Origin: Neoceratodus forsteri
Lineage: Eukaryota; Chordata; Ceratodontiformes; Ceratodontidae
Length of the DNA: 64,000 bases
Assembly (NCBI GenBank): GCA_016271365.2
Contig: CM057454.1
Span: forward strand, 698,011,501 to 698,075,500
Reading direction: 5' to 3'
Shown: positions 10,572 to 19,985 of the stretch, piece by piece
How positions within the stretch are numbered: position 1 is the stretch's first letter
How the letters are laid out: every line of letters begins with the position of its first letter
Translations under genes and position numbers: made by a program
Notes under the pieces: model-generated
The model's database searches: none
Told to the model about the DNA's origin: nothing
The model's input: the letters and a program-made list of their open reading frames with translations, nothing else

Positions 10572-11753
10572 TTATGCTAAATACGTAATATATTTAGCTT
10601 CCCAGCCCAAATCTAAACCCTGTATATCTGTTTTCCTAGTAAAATGATTTAAGGGAAAAACTTTTGTTTTTTCGTAGTTCAATTTGTAGGAGGATACTTT
10701 AGAGAAACTATTGATTTCTTCTAAAATGTGTGGAAGCACAGTAGCTGGGTTTACAACATGCAATAGAACATCATCGGCATATGCCGAACATACATAACTA
10801 GAGTTGCCAATTTGTATGCCTTTAATAAGCGAGTTATTAGTTAACCTACAGAGTAGAGGCTCAAGATACAAATTAAATAATAAAGGGGACAACGGGCAAC
10901 CCTGTCTGGTGCCTCTCTCCAAACTAAAAGCCGGTGATAACATCCCGTTGCATTTCACCCTCACCGAGGGGGAGGAATACAAGATTTTTATCCAAGCAAT
11001 GAAATTATGGGGTAAGCCAAAATTTGAGAGAGTAGCAAATAGAAAAGGCCAAGACACCCGATCAAACGCTTTTTCAGCATCGAGTGATAGGAGAGCTGCC
11101 GGAATTTTCAGTTCTTTGGCTCTATCGATGAGATGCATTAATTTTCTTATATGGTCATGAGAGAGCCTCCCTTTCATAAATCCTACCTGTTCCCTACTTA
11201 TCAATCGACCCATCACTTTTGATAATCTATTAGCCAAAATTTTTGCCAGAATTTTAATATCAGTGTTAAGGAGAGATATTGGTCGATAACTATCTAACAA
11301 AGTGGGATCTTTGCCAGGCTTTACAATTAGGGATATTGTGGCTTCTAGGAAGGTTGGGTCAGATATGCCATGATTGAACCAGTATATGAAAGTATCTAGC
11401 AGAATTGGCAAGATATCGGAAATGAAAGTTTTGTAAAAATTACTTGTGAACCCATCAGGACCCAGAGATTTATCAAGAGGTAATTGCTGAATCGCTTGAT
11501 GAATTTCCGAAATTGTTATTGGGAGATTCAGGCCTTCAGCTTCAGCTTCTGACAACCTTGGTAAATTAATCGCCCTCAGAAAGGCTGTAATTTCTGAGTC
11601 TGAAGGCCTGGAGTCTGGCTCCTGGGTGTACAATTTTTGGAAATACTCACCAAAAATCTTTGGTATTTCTCTCGGGTCTGTACATAACTGGCTCTCCTTA
11701 CTAACCTGGACCCCTATAATGTGTTGAGATGACTCTGTTTGTTTTACCCGCAC
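10572..11753 (-). pseudogene. L1/Tx1-like reverse transcriptase
   Basis: This 393-residue open frame has the fingers and palm blocks of an L1/Tx1 reverse transcriptase: SLGPDGFTSNFYKTF, SYRPISLLNTDIKILAKILA, EQVGFMKGR, LLSLDAEKAFDRVSW, GTRQGCPLSPLLFNLYLEPL, and the catalytic YADD at about 10770-10781. No stop falls in the RT blocks, which is notable given the decay around it. It ends at 10572, where a frame break separates it from the C-terminal part. The open frame starts at an internal Met, so the true N-terminus with the APE endonuclease is lost to 5' truncation. Confidence 0.85.
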
Positions 11754-11796
11754 AGAAAGGAGTTTACTGGCCTTTTCTCCTAAGTCTAAGTATTGA

Positions 11797-11918
11797 CCTT
11801 CACCTTCTTAAAGTAGAAGGCTGGGTGGTTAGTTATGAACAGGTTGGCGCAACCTTGGTCCTCCACAGGCAGAAGGTAGTCTGGAGGCAGCACTGAGGAC
11901 AGGTCTGTAAAGGCCAGT
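11797..11918 (-). mobile_element. APE-type LINE (copy A), part 2
   Basis: This piece matches 13229-13338 almost base for base (AAAGTAGAAGGCTGGGTGG... to ...GGACAGGTCTGTAAAGG) and continues copy A across the L1 insertion. At 11918/11919 it abuts the C-terminal coding region of copy B, with no spacer and no tail. That junction is a rearrangement rather than an insertion end. Confidence 0.85.
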
Positions 11919-13060
11919 TTGTACGCTCATACAGGGTGCAAGAATGAGTGTAGTGATCTGCACACAGGGTGAGGCGGCATGCCTTACTGAGTGCAATTTG
12001 GACCTTTTTGAGCACTTTATCAGTAGCAGCTCCATAGACCACCAGCCCGTAGTCTATCATGGAGAGTATGGAGCTGGAGACTGAGATTTGGAGTACTTCC
12101 GGGGTGAGGGATTTCTTATGCCTATAGAGGACCCCGATCTTTGTGTTTACCACTTTGACAAGGGAGTCTATGTGGTGTGTATAAGTGAGAGAGTCATCAA
12201 TGGTGACTCCAAGGTACTTGAACAAGTGCACCTGCTCAATCTGCTCGCCAGCCTTGTTGGTAATTACAAGAGGAGCATGCTTGTGTTTGTTGTAGGGGCT
12301 GGATTGCAGCATGGCCTTGGTTTTCTTGTAATTTAGTAGCAGCTTTTGCCTACTCAACCAGTCCTCGAGTTTATTGAAAGAGTTCTGTAGTTCTGTTTGT
12401 AGGGCAACCTGAGAGGTACTGCTGCTCAGCAGCATGGCATCATCCGCATACAGAATAAGTTTGGCGTCACAGGCTGTGGGTAGGTCATTTACAAAGAGGC
12501 TGAAAAGCAGGGGCCGTAGAATTGATCCTTGAGGGACTCCTAGGAGTACATCTCTAGAGCTGGATAACGTCTGCCCGATTTTGACTCGCTGGCTCCTGTG
12601 TGTTAGGTAGTCATTGAACCAATTCACAGTGTTTGGTGTCACACCCAATCTTTGGAGCTAGAGTACTAGTAGAGGGTGGTTGACGGTGTTGAAGGCTTTG
12701 GTGAGGTCAATGAAGATGGCCCCCACCAATTTGTCTTCATCCAGCGCCTTGTGCGCATAGTCAGTGTATTCCAGCAGTGCCGTGGTAGTACTGTGTTTTT
12801 GCCTGAAACCATGTTGGTTTGGGCAGAGCAGATTGTACTTATTGAGGTATTCTGTGAGTTGGCTTGCCTCAATTTTTTCCAAAGCTTTGGATAGTGGGGA
12901 GAGGATATATATTGGCCTGTAGTTTGACACCAGAACCTTGTCACCATTCTTATGCACTGGAGTTACCAGGGCTTGCTTCCATACCTCTGGAAATTGAGCT
13001 AGAGCCAAGGATTTATTAAATAGCATTGTTATGGGCATAATAAGGTTGCATCTGGAATCG
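11919..13060 (-). pseudogene. Reverse transcriptase of LINE copy B
   Basis: Two frames (12658-13065 and 11833-12648) carry the RT: WKQALVTPVHKNGDK, NYRPIYILSPLSKALEK, QHGFRQKHSTTTALLE, GAIFIDLTKAFNTVNH (Asn where Asp is usual), VPQGSILRPLLFSLFVNDLP, and the catalytic YADD at 12439-12450, followed by QKLLLNYKKTKAM and the thumb (HLFKYLGVTIDD). One stop or shift near 12655 separates the halves. After TLYERTNWP at 11919 the frame runs into copy A DNA, so the natural C-terminus is lost. Confidence 0.85.
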
Positions 13061-13120
13061 AGCATTGTTGCTCAGTATGCCTTCCTGGTAAAACTCATAA
13101 ATAAATAAATAAATAAAGAA
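13045..13120. mobile_element. Short retroposed tail with an (ATAA)n run
   Basis: Copy A lacks this segment, so the site is a natural insertion: both copies share GGGCATAATAAG and AATATCAAGG, and only copy B has about 76-80 bp between them. The insert ends in CATAAATAAATAAATAAATAAAGAA, a microsatellite tail typical of L2-like LINE or SINE 3' ends. The duplicated target is ATAAG or slightly longer, blurred by the tail. Confidence 0.7.
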
Positions 13121-13830
13121 ATAAGAATATCAAGGGTGAGAGATAGTAACTTCATGTCTAGCCCATCACTCCCCAATCTGGTTTTGCCTAGGACTTTCCT
13201 GACCATCATTAGGGCCTCCTTCACCTTCACCTTCTTAAAGTAGAAGGCTGGGTGGTTAATTATGAGCAGGTTGGCACAACCTTGGTCCTCCACAGGCAGA
13301 AGGTAGTCTGGAGGCAGCACTGAGGACAGGTCTGTAAAGGTTTTGCTAAAGGCATCAGCAATGGCTAGCGGATCTGAGGAGGTTGAGTTATTAATGTTGA
13401 GCATCTTAGGGTGCTGATTTTGATCTTTACCAAGGATGTTCTTGATGTTGTCCCAAAACCTCTTTCCATCTCCCCAAGCATTGTTAAGCTGGGTCTTATG
13501 GAAATTGACTTTTGCGAGCCTGATAAGTTCGGTGCACCGATTTCTAGCCATTTTGTAGTATTGTAGGTCATGCTTGCTGCCTGAGTTTAAGGCTTTTTTC
13601 CAGAGGCAGTCCCTCTCCTTTAGGAGGGAAAGAAGCTTGCCATCAATCCAGCAGTTAACCTCCCCCCGAATTTTCCATTTTGTGCATGGTGCATAGATAT
13701 CACAGATGGAATTGAAGCCCTTGGTGAACAAACTAAGGGCCTGGTCCAGTGTAGGTGCCTTGTTGATCGGGGACCAGTTGTAGGCAGACAGGGCCAAGTT
13801 GAGGGATGCAAGTTTGCCATTCCACAGCAC
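13072..13830 (-). pseudogene. LINE copy B endonuclease-RT linker region
   Basis: A 252-residue open frame bridges endonuclease and reverse transcriptase. It includes CTKWKIRGEVNCWIDGKLLS, LLKERDCLWKKALNSGS, RFWDNIKNILGK and ADAFSKTFTDLSSVLPP. These are the generic W-x-D...R-x-x-W-K-K and F-W-x-x-I-x-x-I blocks found between EN and RT in CR1/L2/Jockey-type LINEs. The frame is lost at the 13045-13120 insertion. Confidence 0.7.
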
Positions 13831-13839
13831 CCTGCTCTC

Positions 13840-14550
13840 TATGAGGCGGGGTGGGCTTTTGGCAAGTTTAGTGGTCTATATAAAGGAGATTGGGGAGTGG
13901 TCACTTAGCACGTCTGGGAGAACCCTGAGTTCAGAGAATCTAGTCGGTGAGCTAGCTAAGGCCCAGTCAATGAGGGTGCTGGTACCAGTCTTGCAGTTCT
14001 GCCTGGTGGGGTGAGTTACAAGTTGCATGAGATTGTGGGAGGTGATAGGTCTCTGGAAGGTGTTGCCTCCTTACATAACCAGTTAATATTAAAGTCACCG
14101 GTCAAGATGAGTTCTGAGCCCATTCTGAGTGTGCTAATTTCTTCCATAACATGAGGAAGGCATTCCTTGGCTTTCTTGGGGGGCAGCTAGGTTGTGGCGA
14201 TGGTAAAGGTCTTGCCTTTTAGGCCGACTTGCATTTTTACCACTAGTATCTCATAATCCTCCACAATTTTGGAGATGAGGAAGACAGAGCAACTCAGTAA
14301 GTTTCTGGCACATAGGAGGCAGCCGCCACCTTTCCTGCCTATTCTATCCTGTCAAAATGCTTGGAATCCTTCGATGGCCACCTCACCATCTTTGATCCTA
14401 CCCGACAGCCAGGTTTCAGTTAGGCAGAGTATGTCAGGGGCATAGATGATCATCCAAGCCTGGAGCTGGTGGAATTTGGCAGTTAGGCAGCAGATGTTTA
14501 GTGATGCTATCTTTAGGCCGTTCACTGTATGGACCCCCTTGCTCCTCAGG
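13840..14550 (-). pseudogene. APE endonuclease of LINE copy B
   Basis: Minus-strand reading in shifting frames gives IASLNICCLTAKFHQLQ, then PDILCLTETWLSGRIKDG (the catalytic Glu block, about 14380-14440) and ILTGDFNINWL (the G-D-x-N block, about 14070-14110). This is the signature of apurinic-like endonucleases that nick target DNA for LINE insertion. Stops and indels break it in several places. It follows directly after the 2A-like NPGP at 14556-14567, as in other LINEs with 2A-like leaders. Confidence 0.8.
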
Positions 14551-14555
14551 GTTGT

Positions 14556-14932
14556 TGGTCCAGGGTTTAAGTGAACATTGCCAGAGAGTAGCAGTAGCAG
14601 AAAGATAACCTTTCTGCAGATAGGGCGATGTTTACCTTCCCTCGTGTCTTCAGGTGGGGGAGGTGTCTATACGCCTGTGTTAAATTAGGGGGAAAGCTAA
14701 CCATTAAGGTTACGGTTTGCAAGGTTGGCTTGGTGATAACTGTGTATGGGAGGTGAGGGAGGATAAAGAGCCTATCGTTACCGGAAGTGGTAGTGGCCAT
14801 GTGTATGCTTTTCTTCCAGCTTGCACCCATTGAGGATTCAGAGTGGGGAGGTAGGGGTCCAAATTCGTATATGGTACCAGCAATGCCAAAAGAGGTAGTG
14901 AGGAGGAGTAGTAGTAGGTGGTTGCACCCCAT
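14556..14932 (-). pseudogene. Signal-like leader and 2A-like oligopeptide at the LINE N-terminus
   Basis: A minus-strand frame starts with MGCNHLLLLLLTTSFGIAG, a hydrophobic signal-peptide-like start, and runs 121 residues. After a frame change near 14625 the sequence reads VIFLLLLLSGNVHLNPGP (14556-14609). This is the layout of a 2A-like ribosome-skipping peptide, whose consensus is D-V/I-E-x-N-P-G-P after a Leu-rich lead. The Asp is Asn and the Glu is His here, so this copy is probably not functional. 2A-like sequences are known at the N-terminus of APE-type LINEs in several animals. The family assignment of the motif is strong; activity is not claimed. Confidence 0.7.
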
Positions 14933-15282
14933 AGTAGTTTGTTTGGTGTTGCTGGCTTGCTTAACTGCTAGCTGGTTTATAGTTGAAAGGGTATATAGTC
15001 AAATTAGGGTGAGGTCCCTAACAATAGGGCAGGTAGAGCAGTAATTGAGGAGTTAGATGGAGTGGCTGGAGAAAAAGTTGAGAGCATGTGTGTGATCCTG
15101 TGGGTGGACTGCTTTCTTTGCAAGGCAGTGAGAAAGGGGGTCAAGTCAGGTATTGAAGACAGGGAGGCCAATAGCATGTAAATGTGCAGCAGTGGAGTGA
15201 CCAATCAGCTGCTAGGCTGAGGAAAGGGGCAGAGTAAGAGTCTATTTAATACTGTGAAGAGGTGGGGGAGGGGTGTGGGTGA

Positions 15283-15510
15283 ACAAAATTCAGTCCAGAA
15301 CACAGCACAGAAAGAGATTTCCATGAGCTCAGGAAGCACCAGGCGATGGAAAATCAGCCAAAATCAGCCAAGGAGCAAAGCTGCCAATCAATGCCTGGCT
15401 CCTCCACTGGGCATCCAGTCAAAACAGTGGCATTCAAAACCACGAGTTTCAGAGGTCCCAGTGCATATCTGAATCTGTCTGGGGGTCAGTCAGGTGGTCT
15501 GTTAGCTGTG
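15283..15510 (-). repeat. 230-bp direct repeat, copy 1 (possible LINE 5' UTR monomer)
   Basis: This segment (AATTCAGTCCAGAACACAGC ... GTGGTCTGTTAGCTGT) recurs at 16112-16341 with roughly 90% identity. It lies upstream of the minus-strand LINE copy B coding region, which suggests 5' UTR promoter monomers. It lacks TG...CA ends, so an LTR is less likely. Most differences from copy 2 are at CpG sites, read here as CA or TG. Confidence 0.7.
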
Positions 15511-16111
15511 GCCTGCTCAGAGAGAGCCAGGGCCACAGGAGCAGCTTGGGAAGCCCGCAGATGGGCTGTCTGTGGAACAAGGAGGCAAACTCAGAGGATT
15601 AAATACAGCTAGAGTACAATAGCAAGCTCAGTGGGGGGCAGGCAATCTGGTAGGACAAAGCATGAGGTAAAGAGGTGGTAAATGCCGGGCAATTATTTAG
15701 AGCTAGAAGAGGAGTTAATGGGGGGGGGGTCTGTGCTTTGGCACTGGGACGTCTGAGGAGGACAGCAGCAGCAGGGAGGTGTTAGGGAAGGGTTTGTAAG
15801 TAAGGCAGAGAAGAAAGTAGGTTGTTTAGAAAGACAGCATTACAAGTGGGGCAGAGAAAGAATAATTAGCAGAGTGACCAATGTGGTGAAGTGACAAGGT
15901 TTGTCAGTAGGGCAGAAATGGAAAACTGCAGCAGTATTGTTCAGTACCTAGGTTCAGCAGTCAAACATCAGCTACTATACAATACAGTTTGTCCAGCACT
16001 AGATTGCACAGCACTAAGTATCTCCCAGAGACTAGACTAGTGGCTTGTAATAGACTAGCTAAGCTGGCAGGTAAAGTAAGACCAATTGATGCATAACATA
16101 TGTAAATTACA

Positions 16112-16341
16112 TTAACAAAAATTCAGTCCAGAACATAGCACAGAAAGAGATTTCCCTGAGATGAGGAAGCGCCAGGCGTTGGAAAATCAGCCAAAATCAG
16201 CCAAGGAGCAAAGCTTCCAATCAGTGCCTGGCTCCTCCACTGGGCATCCAGTCAAAACAGCGGCATTCAGAACCACGGGTTTCGGAGGTCCGGTGCATAC
16301 CTGAATCTGTCCGGGGGTCAGTCGGGTGGTCTGTTAGCTGT
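16112..16341 (-). repeat. 230-bp direct repeat, copy 2 (possible LINE 5' UTR monomer)
   Basis: Second copy of the segment at 15283-15510. It retains more CpG dinucleotides (AAGCGCCAGGCGTTGG, CACGGGTTTCGGAGGTCCGG), so it is either closer to the ancestor or has been less methylated. Between the two copies (15511-16111) is about 600 bp of purine-rich, non-coding DNA with no recognised features. Confidence 0.7.
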
Positions 16342-16430
16342 AAATCAGCTTTATCTCTAGCCTTTCTCAGTAACATTTTGCTATAACCCCTATTAAGAAA
16401 TCTCATCTCCAGTTCATTAGCCTGTCAGTC

Positions 16431-16452
16431 ATATGGTTCAGATGAACCATAT
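16431..16452. repeat. Perfect 10-bp palindrome
   Basis: ATATGGTTCA (16431-16440), two bases, then TGAACCATAT (16443-16452). It borders the left target duplication of the SINE that follows. Nothing further can be said about its role. Confidence 0.7.
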
Positions 16453-16468
16453 TTTCTTTTTAGTCTTT

Positions 16469-17050
16469 TTTTTTTAGTACTCTTTCTCCCCCTGTCTCCA
16501 GCAGTGACGGGCCACTTTACGGAGGGAGCCCTAGCCCCATGCCCCCTGACATCCACCATCAGCGTTGACTATCTTCCCCCAGGGTTTGACCCCCCTCGGT
16601 GGTGTCAGTGAGGGATCCGCAGGCACCCACTAAAGATCGGATCCAGTTCCGGTCAGAGTCCTGCTGGTTGGGGAGTGGGATCTATGAGCTCCTTCATCTT
16701 CTAACCACCAGAGACAGGTTTCCTCTTTCTTTTTCTCTCAGAGGAAAGGGTGTGCAATGATTCCAGTTGCGGTGTCACACACATGCCCATGCATGGCACG
16801 CTGGGCATCTGTCCCACCTCTACCCACCTTGTAGAACATTGGTGTGCCATTCCCCCAGCCTCCGCTAGGAGCCAGGCAAACAAATCGCTGGTCCCCCCTC
16901 CCTGGAGGAGGAGAGCTGTCCTTGGGATGCTCGATCCTCCTCCTCCCTGGCCAACCCATGACAACCCGCTCACACGGAGAACATGGGTCACTGGTGTGGC
17001 AGGAGGTAAGGCATGATGCCTCAGCCCTCCACACCACTGGGCTGGCCACT
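16469..17050 (-). mobile_element. tRNA-like SINE, minus strand, with an 18-bp target duplication
   Basis: The flanks TATTTTCTTTTTAGTCTT (16450-16467) and TATTTTCTTTTTAATCTT (17050-17067) match with one difference, as expected of target-primed insertion. The low-coordinate side begins with a T-run, the A-tail of a minus-strand insert. The minus-strand 5' end reads GGCCAGCCCAGTGGTGTGGA, with an A-box-like AGCCCAGTGG and a weak B-box-like GGTTGTCATGG. The body is C/G-rich and related to 18640-19146. No protein-coding signal is present. Confidence 0.7.
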
Positions 17051-17053
17051 ATT

Positions 17054-17700
17054 TTCTTTTTAATCTTAAAAATTGGCTATAAGGGATATAATTGTTCAAA
17101 GGCATCAAATGCATACTATCTGTTCTAAGGACTGCATTTGCAGCAGTGTTTTTCTGAAGCACTGAGTTTCAAATATTTCATCTTTGCCATGTTTCTCACA
17201 TGTCTTCTGTCAGTAGAAATGTCACTTCTGAAAACAAGAGTCTTACAAACTGCTGCCTTGGAAATACCTGTGCCTTGAATTATGAGATAAATCAATGCTG
17301 CTGTGGTAGTCACTAAAATTCATAATGATATTCAGAGTTATAGCAAGCCATGGCTAGTCATGGTCTGATTAAAATACTGGGTAAAGACCATGACTGAATA
17401 TTATTATGGACCCCACCCTATTTCCCCCTCTCCACTTCTGCACCTTTTAAAATACTCAGCTTATCAGTATCTTAATTAGTTCTCAAGTTTGCTACTTGCT
17501 TTTTTATTTCCATAGTAATTAGCATGATGGGCTTATAAGAAAATGTATAAATACTGCAGTAGAAAGGGCTTTAATTGCCATTGAACTGCACTGTTTCCTG
17601 CAGCATACTGCAGCATGTTATGATTTACTACAGTATTACTGTATTGCTTCCTAGCTGGTGCTGCTAGTAATTTTTTAGGTCCAAGCTGATGACCTTAATG
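17054..17700. other. Unassigned intergenic DNA
   Basis: A/T-rich sequence without recognisable coding or repeat structure. The short open frames show no family motifs. Confidence 0.5.
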
Positions 17701-18081
17701 AAATTTGCCTTTTATCATACCAGGGCCCCACTCTTGTTTTTCTTTTTTTTGGTGCGGGGCTGACTGTGTTGGCCTGGGAGGGGGTTTGCAGGCTTTTGCA
17801 AGTAACTGGGTGGCCAACTATGTCATCAGTAGTGCCTCCTACAGTTCTCTTTTACAATGTTGTGTAATGCACTGTTTACCTGTCTAACATTTTGTGAGCT
17901 TGTTGTGTCACTCTGTAATGTACTCAGAGCCTATTCTAATGTATGTAACCATTGCAATCTACTGTAAATAGCTTCCTATGTATGTAACTTCTGTTGTAAT
18001 TAACCCTGGGTCACCCCTGAAAAAGGGACACCTGGTCTCAGTGGGTTCACCCCATTACCAAAATCTAAATAAATAAATAAA
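17701..18081 (+). mobile_element. Probable LINE 3' UTR with (AAAT)n tail
   Basis: The end of this stretch (about 18001-18081) reads CCCTGGGTCACCCCTGAAAA, then GGGTTCACCCCATTACC, and terminates in CTAAATAAATAAATAAATG. A microsatellite tail after a mildly G/C-rich hairpin-like block is typical of L2/CR1-group LINE 3' ends. No ORF2 remnant is readable upstream, so the family is uncertain and the left edge is a guess. Confidence 0.45.
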
Positions 18082-18639
18082 TGATGTCATCATGTTCTGT
18101 GTAACAGCACAGCACACCAAGTAAGGTGATGATGTCTGCTGCATCATTTGTTCACTCGGCAAGGTTGGGGTGGGTACCCCCATTAAGAACAAGGCAGTGA
18201 GGATGGCCTGGAATACATGTAGTATCACTCACTGCTGTTGGTGACCCTGTGTAACTGAATAGCCTTGTTATAGTATAAAGGTGTATTTTAGAATCTTTAG
18301 TGCTTTGAATGCAGCAGTCTTACAGATGTGATGCTAATACAGGCTAATGAGGTTATTTGATTTTTGCTTTAGGGCAAGTGTACCAGCCACACTGAACCAC
18401 CAGTATTAAAGATGTCATACAGTGACAAAATAATAATTGTGTGCTAGTTACTAACTGAATCAGTTATATTAATATGAATAGTTATATTAGAACATGACTA
18501 ATTTGGGGATCATTATTTTACTGTTTTAACAAACATAACAGGCACAGCTTATGGAGTGAGAGGGAGTAGAACATCTACTGACATCTATTAAGATGTGAAA
18601 GTGAAGAAACCCTCAACTTTTTTGGGGAGCCCCCAATCC
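18082..18639. other. Unassigned intergenic DNA
   Basis: Moderately A/T-rich sequence with no coding similarity and no clear repeat. Nothing is annotated. Confidence 0.5.
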
Positions 18640-19146
18640 TTATTGGAGCTCAGCCCTGCCATGCCTACTGTCCCCCCATGCCCAGGCTATCCCCTGGGTG
18701 GGGCCACAGGGTGAGTGCCCCCCCCAAGAGATACTGTTGGCAAGCCCCAGCTTACCTCCCAGGTTGGGGACATGAGAGTGGGCCCCCCATGGCAAACATT
18801 AGTGGCAGTGGAGATGGTGGCAGAGCAAGGTGTCATGTCCTGGGGCTGGCTGACTTTCTGAATGATGGATCCCTGGGGTGAGGATGTGCAATGATGTCCA
18901 GTATCCACCCTGCCACTAAGGTGATGGTGCTGGCTGCAGCAGTATCCCCAGTCTCTGCCAGGGCTTTGTAAAGCATCAGACACCCTCCTTCCCCTCTCCC
19001 TGGAGAAGGAAAGCAGTCCCTGGGATGTTCGATCCTTCTCCCCCCCCCAACCATCCATATGACTCCTGAGTCCATCATCAAACCTGGGATTTTGGCACCA
19101 CAAGCAGATGCCTTGCAGCTATGCCAGTGGGTTGGCCGGCAAAGAA
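18640..19146 (-). mobile_element. tRNA-like SINE, minus strand, second copy
   Basis: It shares with 16469-17050 a terminal region including TCCCTGGAG-AGGA-AGC-GTCC, TGGGATG-TCGATCCT and the GTGGGTTGGCCGGC end. On the minus strand it begins GCCGGCCAACCCACTGGCAT, with an A-box-like ACTGGCATAGCTGCAAGG and a B-box-like GGTTTGATGATGG at roughly the right spacing, suggesting a tRNA-derived RNA polymerase III promoter. The copies have different middles. No convincing target duplication was found. Confidence 0.55.
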
Positions 19147-19474
19147 AATCTCTATTAAACAAACATAAGGACATGAGAATGGAAGTGAGTTCTGAGAGTA
19201 TATGTTGTTTACTTTAAGAATTTAACTAGTTCAAAAAGAAACAGAATAAATATGACAGTACAATAAACAAAAGCATTTATTGTGGTCCTTGTAGGATCAT
19301 ACAGGATTGTGGTTTGTATTGGTTAGCAACCAAGAAAATATATGAAACAGCAGCTATAAGGTATATTCTCTTATTTATTCATATTATATAGCTAAAAGAA
19401 TAGATTATCACACAGAATAGTAGGCTGTTTTCTGAAAGAATTAACATTTTTACTTAAGGCTGTAATCTCATATG

Positions 19475-19985
19475 GACATATGAAGATGCCAACAGAATTA
19501 GGCTTTTTGGTCTATCAAGTCTGCTCGTTGCCCAAGGTTCTTAACTCAGGCTGGTGCCCCTGCTCCCCCTCCCCTACCTTTCCACTACCTTCCTCCCCTC
19601 CTTCCATTACCTTTATCTTTCCCTATATCTATCCCAGCCTCTCTTGAAGCTGCCCACTGTCCTCAATGAGATCACCTCTTCTGGCAGCGCATGGTATTTG
19701 CTCACCACCCTTTCTGTGAGAAAGTGTTTTCTAACCTCCCTCTTAAACATCCACCATGCAACTTTAGGCTATGCCCCTTCGGGGTTTTGCTGCAGCTTAG
19801 CCTGAAGATACCATCCCTGTTCACCTTATTAATCTCTTTCAAGTACTTGAAGGTCTCAATCATTTCTTACCTTTCCCTTCTGTCCTTCAGGGAGCAGATA
19901 TTTAGAACCCTCAGTCTTTCCTCATATGATTTACCCTGCTGCCCTGCAATCATCTTCATAGCCCTGGCTAGATGCATCTTTTATC
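19475..19985 (-). mobile_element. CR1 LINE 3' fragment, minus strand
   Basis: The plus strand reads as the complement of a CR1 C-terminus and 3' end: GGTCTATCAAGTCTGC, CCAGCCTCTCTTGAAGCTGC, TTCTGGCAGCGCATGG, CTTTCAAGTACTTGAAGG. The same landmarks appear in the CR1 copy at 47225-49700. Only the last part of ORF2 plus the 3' UTR remains. No full reading frame survives. Confidence 0.75.

Larger units (their letters stand above)
8806..11796 (-). mobile_element. L1/Tx1-like LINE, 5'-truncated, 13-bp target duplication
   Basis: The 13-mer CCTTCACCTTCTT lies on both sides (8793-8805 and 11797-11809). A T-run at the low-coordinate side is the poly(A) tail of a minus-strand insertion. The 2.99-kb insert carries the reverse-transcriptase half of ORF2 and its C-terminal region, while the endonuclease and ORF1 are missing. 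It splits APE-LINE copy A. The protein is closely related to that of the full-length element at 24379-30549, as seen in the shared RQGCPLSPLLFNLYLEPL and the C-terminal C-x2-C...GTLY...W-T-C-P motif. Confidence 0.9.
11919..15100 (-). mobile_element. APE-type LINE (copy B) with 2A-like leader, CR1/L2 group
   Basis: Read on the minus strand this is a LINE with a signal-like leader and 2A-like motif (14932-14556), an APE endonuclease (about 14530-13840), a linker (13830-13072) and a reverse transcriptase (13060-11919). The RT style (VPQGSILRPLLFSLFVNDLP, YADDAMLL) places it in the broad CR1/L2/Daphne group; I cannot fix the clade by eye. The coding end is cut at 11918/11919 by the junction with copy A. 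A short tail-like insertion lies at 13045-13120. Upstream (15283-16341) are two copies of a 230-bp segment that may be promoter monomers. Confidence 0.8.
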
